42,141 bases of DNA from contig CABVRQ010000012.1 of assembly GCA_902500695.1 (NCBI GenBank), positions 32,276 to 74,416 of the forward strand. Reading direction: 5' to 3'. Both the position numbers and the translations under genes were made by a program. The stretch's first letter is position 1. Each line of letters begins with the position of its first letter. The notes beneath the pieces are model-generated. The model made no database searches and was not told the origin of the DNA. It saw only the letters and a program-made list of their open reading frames with translations. Positions 17,998-24,921 of the stretch are shown here, piece by piece. This stretch comes from an uncultured Nitrospira sp. (GTDB lineage Bacteria; Nitrospirota; Nitrospiria; Nitrospirales; UBA8639).

Positions 17998-19029
17998 CTA
18001 TGCGTGTGAGGGTGATGCAATCCGTCGACGGATTCGGCGTAGAAGTTTATTGGTTTTGCGTTTTCCCAAGAAAGAGAGCTGTCGAAGTGTCCATGTCTGC
18101 TTTAGCCACCATAATCGCCATCTGATTTTTTGTAGGGATGAATGATGCTGAATGCTTTGAGCTGGAACCCCGGGAAGGTTTTTGGCTTCAGGCTTTCTTG
18201 CTATGGCCCGGATGTGTCGGAAATCACTTATCCGGCGGTTGTCAATTGTGCATTCAATCAATGTAAAGCCGGCTGCTTCGAGATATCTGGCAGTGGTCTG
18301 TGCCGTGAGATGATATTGATGGACGGGACCTGACTGAAACACCGATCGGGTCTTGTACCGGGAAGGTCGTAGCACATCCTTCTCGTCAAGAAAGAGATAG
18401 CCGCCTGGTGTGAGCAGGCTGAAAATTTTTTCAAGGAGCATGCGGGGAGACAGGACGTGGGCCAGGACATGATGCGTCAGGACATTGACTGCATCGAAGG
18501 GACCCTGAAAGGGAATCGGTAACTGGGAGAAACGGGAAAATGGCAAAGGAAAGATCTTGGATAATCCGCGTCGCTCACTAGCGTACTGTCTGTTTTTTTC
18601 GAACGGCTCCACGCAGAATATGTTTGCCCCCGCGGATCGGAGCCGTGCCGAGAATGCACCTGTTTGGCATCTCAGATCGAGAATCTGTTTGTCTTTAACC
18701 TGAATGTAACGGTTGATGATGTTCAAACCCCACTCCGCGAAGGCATCCTGTTTTTGAATGTCATCTTCATCTTCGATGCCTTCCCCCGGCCTACTGCGGC
18801 TACCAGGGTCGTTGGCAAAGCTACTTTCATAGAATCTGTCCAAGTCCTCCTGTTCAATTTGTGGAAAAGCGTACAGCAATTGACAGTGGATACAAATGAC
18901 AATGCGGCAATTCAGTTCCGATGGTTCTGCAACAACACATGCTTCTGTGGAACGACAGAGATCACAGTCTCCTGTTACGACGCTATCCCGGTCCATTGCC
19001 TGAAAGGGATGGTCTAAAAATTTACTCAA
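17998..19029 (-). CDS. Class I SAM-dependent methyltransferase with N-terminal zinc-binding segment
   Basis: Protein of 343 residues. The N-terminus has two Cys pairs, CDLC and CIHC (in VICIHCQLLYAFP), as in C-methyltransferase-like proteins of sugar clusters. The SAM-binding fold begins at ILDLRCQTGAFSARLR and continues through CVEPFEKN (acidic strand-2 end), FDAVNVLTHHVLAHV and LLTPGGYLFLDEKDV. Motif I normally reads DVGCGTG; here it is DLRCQTG, so two glycines are missing. The start is TTG at 19029 with AAAGGA upstream; ATG at 18996 is the alternative. It is probably the last gene of the nonulosonate operon after a 168-bp gap. The substrate is unknown. Confidence 0.7.
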   Translation of the reverse strand: MSKFLDHPFQAMDRDSVVTGDCDLCRSTEACVVAEPSELNCRIVICIHCQLLYAFPQIEQEDLDRFYESSFANDPGSRSRPGEGIEDEDDIQKQDAFAEWGLNIINRYIQVKDKQILDLRCQTGAFSARLRSAGANIFCVEPFEKNRQYASERRGLSKIFPLPFSRFSQLPIPFQGPFDAVNVLTHHVLAHVLSPRMLLEKIFSLLTPGGYLFLDEKDVLRPSRYKTRSVFQSGPVHQYHLTAQTTARYLEAAGFTLIECTIDNRRISDFRHIRAIARKPEAKNLPGVPAQSIQHHSSLQKIRWRLWWLKQTWTLRQLSFLGKRKTNKLLRRIRRRIASPSHA

Positions 19030-19197
19030 GACACCATTCCTTTTCTAAAGAGGAAAAGTGAGCCTTTGAGGAAAAACTTTGATTGGTCCGTCAGGGGCTG
19101 AACATAGGGGATGTTCATTGCCAACGGAGCCATTCGACCTGCAAAATGACCTCTGATTAATAGATAGTTCATCCTCATCTTGATTGGCATTCGGAGG

Positions 19198-19905
19198 TTA
19201 TGCCCGAGTTTTGGTATGAATGTATTCGGCCAGTTCCAAATCCCACATGGTATCGATACTGACCAGATACTCATCGAGAAGGAGCGCTCCAGTTCGTTTA
19301 CCCATGATACTTCTTCCTTTCAGAAGACAGTTTCGTGTCATGACATATGCCACCCCGTTCCGGTGATAGACCGGGGTTAGTTGTTGCCGGGCAATGATTT
19401 GGCTTCCGTCGGGGTCATAATAGTCGATCCTGTCTGAGTTAAGAGTTAGTTGTTTGAGAGGGTGTGATTTGGAATCGGTTTCGGACAACGTCCAGACGGC
19501 ATCCCATTGTTCATTCACCAGCATCTCAATGGCATGGATGACATGGTCTGGCCGACGAAGAGGGGAAGTCGGTTGGAGCATGACCACAATGTCATATCGC
19601 ACAGCATCCAGGCGCTCCATTTCTTCTAATGCGTGGATCAATACCGGGGCGTCCGATATTCGGTCCCCTGAAAGGGCGGGAGGCCTGAAGAACGGGGCGT
19701 CAAGTCCGAATTTTTTTGCGATCTCGGCAATTTCAGAATGATCGGTGGAAACTACGGCTCGGTCGATGATGGGGATCTCTCTAACCAACTGCCCAACTCT
19801 TGCGACTAACGGAATTCCAAGAAAGGGGGTCAGGTTCTTGAGTGGAATCCCTTTGCTGCCGCCCCTGGCCGGGCACACAGCCAGAATCCGTTGGGTACCT
19901 ATCAT
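19198..19905 (-). CDS. neuA: Acylneuraminate cytidylyltransferase family (CMP-nonulosonate synthetase)
   Basis: Protein of 235 residues that should activate a nonulosonic acid (sialic, legionaminic or pseudaminic type) with CTP. It shows the nucleotide-binding AVCPARGGSKGIPLKN at the N-terminus, VSTDHSEIAEIA, MLQPTSPLRRP, and a C-terminal GVAYVMTRNCLL and DEYLVSIDTMWDLE as in NeuA/PseF/LegF proteins. KdsB is a more distant alternative. It lies downstream of the HAD and NeuB-cupin genes on the same strand, the standard order of condense, dephosphorylate, activate. Confidence 0.85.
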   Translation of the reverse strand: MIGTQRILAVCPARGGSKGIPLKNLTPFLGIPLVARVGQLVREIPIIDRAVVSTDHSEIAEIAKKFGLDAPFFRPPALSGDRISDAPVLIHALEEMERLDAVRYDIVVMLQPTSPLRRPDHVIHAIEMLVNEQWDAVWTLSETDSKSHPLKQLTLNSDRIDYYDPDGSQIIARQQLTPVYHRNGVAYVMTRNCLLKGRSIMGKRTGALLLDEYLVSIDTMWDLELAEYIHTKTRA

Positions 19906-20020
19906 AGGGTCTTTTTAGCGATACACGGGGTTGTTGATATAGCCATTGATTTGGTTCAAATCATAACTTCCTGTGTCAAAAGTGTAAAGAATTTCCAATC
20001 ACAATGGTGCAAGGAAATGC

Positions 20021-20713
20021 TCAATGGTTTGGGGTAAGTGTATTTCTGTTTTCCTGAAGATTTTGGACGATCGCTCTGAGTTTATCCAGGTTTGTCACAT
20101 GGAGTGAGGGTATCTGGCTGAAGCGGCTGTGATCACCAAGAATGACTCCCGCAAAATGACAGCCAAATGTACCAGCAGCCTCCAGATCATCCTCACTGTC
20201 TCCGACAAAAAGCATCTCATCGGGTTTTGCCTGAGTCAGCTCTTGGATGTGACGCAAGTTTTCCAGTTTACTTGCCGGGGCTCCATATATACCCGAGAAA
20301 TAGTGTGAGAGGTTTCGTAGGGTCACCAGTCGATTGAGGGCTTTGGCCGGCGTTCTTGAGTTGAGGTATAGAGGAATCTCTTGATTCAACAGCCATGAGA
20401 GTATCCCTGAGGCCCCAGGGACTTCCGGACACCCGACAACGGCCGTTTCGCAGGTGGTTGTGTAAGTCTCGGCCCATTGTAAACCGAGGGTCTCTGTGCC
20501 TGTGTGTGGCGGAATGAGCCCTTTCGCCATGAATTCTCGGACAAGTTCACAAGTGATTCCGTATCGATCCTTATGAGAGCATCGTTGAAGTACTTCGGTG
20601 ACGGTGCACCCGCTGGGATCGTAGTCCTCGACAATCTTATAAAATGACTGAACCTTCACCTGATTGGAATCAACCAGCGTTCCGTCAAAATCGAATGCGA
20701 CGCAAGCAATCAT
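20021..20713 (-). CDS. HAD-superfamily phosphatase, probably for a nonulosonate phosphate
   Basis: Subfamily I HAD hydrolase of 230 residues. Motif I is FDFDGTLVDSN with the nucleophile Asp, motif II is LNSRTP, motif III Lys is in ASKLENL, and motif IV is FVGDSEDDLEA. I place the start at ATG 20713, overlapping the stop of the NeuB-cupin gene by 4 bp (ATGA, 20713-20710). The longer frame to 20791 would lie inside that gene. Because NeuB-type enzymes can give a phosphorylated product, it may remove that phosphate before CMP activation, as KdsC does in KDO synthesis. Confidence 0.75.
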   Translation of the reverse strand: MIACVAFDFDGTLVDSNQVKVQSFYKIVEDYDPSGCTVTEVLQRCSHKDRYGITCELVREFMAKGLIPPHTGTETLGLQWAETYTTTCETAVVGCPEVPGASGILSWLLNQEIPLYLNSRTPAKALNRLVTLRNLSHYFSGIYGAPASKLENLRHIQELTQAKPDEMLFVGDSEDDLEAAGTFGCHFAGVILGDHSRFSQIPSLHVTNLDKLRAIVQNLQENRNTLTPNH

Positions 20714-22293
20714 TGCGCATGAGGATCGGGCAATGGCACTTCGGGAGCCTTCTCCACTGATGGCTGCTGGGCGATTTGAAAACGTCCCCAATGATCAACC
20801 ATTGTTTTCCGCTCAGATCGTTGCAGCTTATTGATTCGTTTGTCGGCATAGAAGGAATCATTGTTATAGTGGGTGGTGGACACTTCTTCAAAGACAACCC
20901 CGGTGTCTGTCCAAAAGGAATGCCATACTCCAGGTAGGATGAGAATGGTTTCACCGGGATGCAAAATGCGGGGATATCCGTCGATATTCACGTGGAGGAT
21001 GCCAAAAAGTATTTGAAATGTTTCCTCCTTCTTCGCATGATAATGTGAGGGGTGTCGCTGCCCAGGCAGTTGAATGACGAGTTTTTTGCAATATTCCCGA
21101 TTTATGCATTCGATAAGGACCGCTCCGGTTTGTCGAAAATTTTCAAGGCCGTAATGGTGCGAATATTCGACTTTAAACTCACTGCCTAATTGAATCTTGG
21201 CTTCGTTGAGTAAGGCTTTGACTTCGTGAATCGCTTGTTTAAGGGTCACGAGACCTTGATTCACCGTGATCTCGGCAGCGTCCCGCATGACCGGTTGATC
21301 CGGCGTCATGTCCTGGACTGCCGTATAGCCCTCCTTCCATGCCCCGCTTTCCATCTGTCCTTCGACGTAGGGCATGGCAAAATACACAAGGTCTCGTGTG
21401 AGTTCACGGCCTTTTTTAATGAGCCGTTTGGCAAAGACCCCGCGTCGAAGGCCGTCCAGTGAGGCCTGTTCCACTTCGGAGGCCGGTGGACGAGTTTTTG
21501 GCCCACACAATACTTGTGCCCGATGATAGGCTTCCAGCCAGGTGTCCACTTGTTGTGAGGTGGACGAATAGGCATTCAATTTGATGGATTCGGTTTCCAG
21601 TCCAATGTGCCGTTCGAAAAGTCTGGCTCCAAGAGCGACGGCAATTTGAACAGGGACCGTGTCACCGGGATTTTCATGCGTGGACCAGCCGATGGGAATA
21701 TTGGGGTACCGGTTGCGCAACACCTGTATTTGATTCAGGTTCATCAACGGGTCAGGAGTTGGATAGATTGACACGCAGTGCATTAGCGCGAATTGCACAG
21801 CCCGATGCTGAAAGAAACTCACCACATTATCGATATCCTCCAGTGTCAGTCCACCGGTTGAGCACACGACCGGCGGGCCGGCGCCGGCAATTTCCTCAAG
21901 AAGCGGCCAATCCTTGGCTGAACAACTGGCGACTTTCAACAGATTAAAACCCATGTCGACGGCAATATTGACAGACTCTTCATCGAAAGGGGTGCACATG
22001 GCTAGCAGGCCCTGGGCCCATACTTCATTGAGCAATGTTTGAAATTGTGCCTGGTCCAATCTGGTGGATTGAAATCGTTGGATGTATTTGAGTTCGCTGT
22101 TTGACTGATGATTGGTATGAATGAAGGTGTCGAGTTGGCGGAATTGAAATTTGATCGCTGCCCGGACGTGGTGCCGATTGATCACCTCAGCCATTGATTG
22201 GATAATGCCCAGGCCGTGCTCGACACTTCCCTGGTGGTTATTCGCTAGATCCAATATGAATAAATCATGGAAATTGAAATCTTGGTCTGTCAT
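20710..22293 (-). CDS. neuB: NeuB-type nonulosonate synthase fused to a cupin domain
   Basis: Protein of 527 residues; ordinary NeuB is about 340-350. Residues 1 to about 280 form the PEP-condensing barrel: LANNHQGSVEHGL, AIKFQFRQLDTF, VASCSAKDWPLLE, VCSTGGLTLEDI, HCVSIYPTP, GWSTHENPGD, LFERHIGLE. From about 285, RRGVFAKRLIKKGRELT resembles the antifreeze-like SAF region. From about 385 a cupin follows: HPSHYHAKKEETFQ (HxH and Glu metal ligands) and LILPGVWHSFW (second motif). The cupin might isomerise or epimerise the sugar, or sense product; its end (STTHYNNDSFYAD) recalls lyxose-isomerase-like cupins. The ATG has GGAAGGGG upstream. Confidence 0.8.
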   Translation of the reverse strand: MTDQDFNFHDLFILDLANNHQGSVEHGLGIIQSMAEVINRHHVRAAIKFQFRQLDTFIHTNHQSNSELKYIQRFQSTRLDQAQFQTLLNEVWAQGLLAMCTPFDEESVNIAVDMGFNLLKVASCSAKDWPLLEEIAGAGPPVVCSTGGLTLEDIDNVVSFFQHRAVQFALMHCVSIYPTPDPLMNLNQIQVLRNRYPNIPIGWSTHENPGDTVPVQIAVALGARLFERHIGLETESIKLNAYSSTSQQVDTWLEAYHRAQVLCGPKTRPPASEVEQASLDGLRRGVFAKRLIKKGRELTRDLVYFAMPYVEGQMESGAWKEGYTAVQDMTPDQPVMRDAAEITVNQGLVTLKQAIHEVKALLNEAKIQLGSEFKVEYSHHYGLENFRQTGAVLIECINREYCKKLVIQLPGQRHPSHYHAKKEETFQILFGILHVNIDGYPRILHPGETILILPGVWHSFWTDTGVVFEEVSTTHYNNDSFYADKRINKLQRSERKTMVDHWGRFQIAQQPSVEKAPEVPLPDPHAQ

Positions 22294-22316
22294 GCTTTTC
22301 CCCTTCCTCGGAAGAT

Positions 22317-23408
22317 CTACAGCACTTCTAGTGCCTGTGGTGTATAGCCCTTCTCGTAATCGATGCGCACAGTTCGTTTCTTGTCTGACGAGAGATGTGC
22401 GGCGGCGACCACCAGCATGGTTTCCAGGCCTCGCTCCAGTGAAAGGACGGAATCTTTTGTTTTGCCTGTCATCACGGCCTCGATATGCTGTAATTCCCAG
22501 ATGAAATCATCTGGCCGCGTTTTTTGAATGGTGCTGAATTGGATGTCACCGCCACCGGTTTTCCAATCGACTCTGTCGAGCCCTGGTTGGTGCCCGATCG
22601 TGAGTTCCGCGAAACCGTCATTTCCTTGAATCCTTGCCCATTTTCTGGAAGGCGAGGTAATGACGTCTTGCACCACCCTTCCGATTAGCCCTTCTTCAGT
22701 CCTCAGGGTAAGCAGGCAGAGTTTGTCGTACTCCACCATATCTGTCTGGACATAATCCAGTGTCGCGGATACTTCGGTGATGCGGCCTTTTCCCAGACCT
22801 CCACTCAAAAATTGCCAAAGGTTAATCGCGTGGGAATGTTCCCCGCTGGCACCTCCCCCCCGTTTCCAAAACCCCAGATAACTGTCCTGTGGACCCTGTA
22901 ACCATGAATGGGCCGCGAAGATGCCGCCCCAATGTTCACGGAATTCCACGTCAACGGTTTCAATGGTCGATAATTGGCGACCGGCTTGAAGTGTTTCCTG
23001 CGCGGCCTTTCCCACGACGTGGTCATATCCGACGAATGCGAATGTGCCGGTCTCGGTTACCATATTGTATAATTTTTGGGCCTGGTCCAAGTTCGGGGGG
23101 CAGAGAGGTTTTTCCACAAGAATGGCTTTGGGCTTTTCCTCAAGAGCCGCGAGGGCCAGGGGAAGGTGGGAATCTGGCGGAGTCCCAACGACAACGAGAT
23201 CAAACCCTCCTCTCGGGGCGTTTTTGACCAGGGAAAGTTTGATGGCCTCGTCCCATTTTCCATAACGAGTTGGATAAATGGTCTGTTTTGTTCGATCCAA
23301 AGCCGCTTGGTCCACATCGCATATCGTGACGTTCCAACCCAGGGAGCGGGATGCATGAGCCAAATGGTTACCGATTGACCCCGCTCCAAAAATTTTTACG
23401 TTATACAT
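22317..23408 (-). CDS. Gfo/Idh/MocA-family NAD(P)-dependent oxidoreductase
   Basis: Protein of 363 residues. The Rossmann motif is IFGAGSIGNHLAHA at the N-terminus, VVVGTPPDSHL follows, and LVEKPLC carries the Glu-Lys-Pro of the family, with Lys likely catalytic. The C-terminal alpha/beta domain has the usual GGASGEHSHAINLW (His-rich active-site segment). It should oxidise or reduce a sugar or sugar-nucleotide hydroxyl. It starts 23 bp upstream of the NeuB-cupin gene, with AGGAGG before ATG, so both probably serve the same sugar. That would make the nonulosonate unusual, since standard NeuNAc synthesis needs no such enzyme. Confidence 0.8.
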   Translation of the reverse strand: MYNVKIFGAGSIGNHLAHASRSLGWNVTICDVDQAALDRTKQTIYPTRYGKWDEAIKLSLVKNAPRGGFDLVVVGTPPDSHLPLALAALEEKPKAILVEKPLCPPNLDQAQKLYNMVTETGTFAFVGYDHVVGKAAQETLQAGRQLSTIETVDVEFREHWGGIFAAHSWLQGPQDSYLGFWKRGGGASGEHSHAINLWQFLSGGLGKGRITEVSATLDYVQTDMVEYDKLCLLTLRTEEGLIGRVVQDVITSPSRKWARIQGNDGFAELTIGHQPGLDRVDWKTGGGDIQFSTIQKTRPDDFIWELQHIEAVMTGKTKDSVLSLERGLETMLVVAAAHLSSDKKRTVRIDYEKGYTPQALEVL

Positions 23409-23502
23409 GTATCCTCCTAAGAATGTTCAAGAAACTCGGTATATGGATGCACATTCATGCTCCGCATCATTGCGGTTGTAGGCATTCTTCTTTCCTGAGT
23501 AG

Positions 23503-24894
23503 TTAGTTGGGGAATATTTCAAAAATATTGTCTTGCAGGGGCCTGACTTGTGTGTGATGAAACCTTCCTAAGGCATGTTGCAATCGCTTGATGCGGTCTT
23601 CGATATGCGCCTGGTTGATTTCAGGGAAAATGTGGTTCAGGTAATTGTAGCGTTGCGATCGGTTTTGATCACCCATGCGAAATTGAGCGTTGAACCGCCG
23701 TCGTAATTTTCTGACGAGCGCCTGGGATTTTGCGGCTAATAGTGTGCCCAATTTCAGCGTCGAGGGTGAAAAGGTGGTGTCGAATGTTTCGAGCGTATTC
23801 ACGATGTTTTCTGAGGCAAAAGGCCCATGGAGGGCCGCGAGATATTGTTCAATTAAACGGGTTTTGGCTTCAGAGTCATGTTCCTGTGCAGACTGGACAC
23901 CTGAAAGGCTTGCTTTGACGAGTTCAATTAATTCCGGAGTGGATGTTGCCCGGCGGCTAACGGCATTTGGAAGTTTTTTGTCAAAACGGTCGGACATGAT
24001 CGGCTGATAGGAAAAAACGGGACGTTTCAGGAGATACCCTTCCAAGCCGGTGGTGCAACTATTATGAATAATGGCATCGGCCGCCAATAACCAGGGAATG
24101 ACATGCCCTTCTATATGAACCTGGACATTTGGATACCCTTTCGCAGCCTGTCTCCATGTCTCATGGTTTTCAGAGGGATGGGGACGGATCAATATGGTGT
24201 GTGCGGGAAAGGCTGCGGCCATTCGGCCTACCATGTCCTGGAAATGCTGGAATAGCGTCAGGCGGTGCCGGGCCATTCCAAGTTCAAATTCGTCCACGTC
24301 CAAGGGTGAGACTGTCGCTCGTTCAAGTGCCTCCTTTTCAGCCCCCTTGTTAGGCCTAAAGTGGTTCAGTTTACCGAAATTGGTATTGATCAGGATGATC
24401 TTTCCGAATTTTTCATGGATGCTTTCGACTTCCGGATTCCAATATTGGCGCAGTTCGGGCCGTAATAAATCCACACGGGAATTTCCGGTTATATGGATGG
24501 GCATTCCGTTGTATTGGGGCTGTGACTTCCAGATTCTGGCATTTTCTGGTCCCCATGCTAAAAAGAAATTTGGTCGGGAAAATTCTGTCGAGCCCAATTT
24601 TTCTTTCACATACACTTCCGGAGAACAGTACACAATCGCCTCCTCGTCCGTTCCCACCAGCGCGTGCCCCAATTGAGCCAGAAGGGAGAAGACAATAGCA
24701 TTCCGGTTATGAAGGTTTGTGGGGAGGTAGATGGATCTGGGTAAAGAGGCCAGATTGAGTTGAATTTCATGCTTCTCGCCAATAATGACGGAAAATCCCC
24801 GTTCTGCGGCGAAGCAGGAAAGCAAAACTTTGGCGTCAAATTCCCTGTTAAAGACTTCAACGGGGATAGTTAGCTTTTGGTGGGGTTTTGGCAT
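23503..24894 (-). CDS. Surface carbohydrate biosynthesis protein (GT-B-like)
   Basis: Protein of 463 residues resembling the surface-polysaccharide biosynthesis family often found beside nonulosonate genes. The N-terminal part begins LTIPVEVFNREFDAKVLL. The middle has FFLAWGPENARIW and HITGNSRVDLLRPE. The C-terminal half has LIRPHPSENHETWRQAAK and ADAIIHNSCTTGLEGYLLKRPVFSY, which is like the donor-binding half of CDP-glycerol- and KDO-transferase GT-B folds. It may transfer a CMP- or CDP-activated unit to the glycan. There is no membrane span. It sits 27 bp from the ELM1 fusion gene upstream and 94 bp from the oxidoreductase downstream. Confidence 0.65.
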   Translation of the reverse strand: MPKPHQKLTIPVEVFNREFDAKVLLSCFAAERGFSVIIGEKHEIQLNLASLPRSIYLPTNLHNRNAIVFSLLAQLGHALVGTDEEAIVYCSPEVYVKEKLGSTEFSRPNFFLAWGPENARIWKSQPQYNGMPIHITGNSRVDLLRPELRQYWNPEVESIHEKFGKIILINTNFGKLNHFRPNKGAEKEALERATVSPLDVDEFELGMARHRLTLFQHFQDMVGRMAAAFPAHTILIRPHPSENHETWRQAAKGYPNVQVHIEGHVIPWLLAADAIIHNSCTTGLEGYLLKRPVFSYQPIMSDRFDKKLPNAVSRRATSTPELIELVKASLSGVQSAQEHDSEAKTRLIEQYLAALHGPFASENIVNTLETFDTTFSPSTLKLGTLLAAKSQALVRKLRRRFNAQFRMGDQNRSQRYNYLNHIFPEINQAHIEDRIKRLQHALGRFHHTQVRPLQDNIFEIFPN

Positions 24895-24921
24895 GCGTGA
24901 GATTGAAATTTCCGTAGATTT

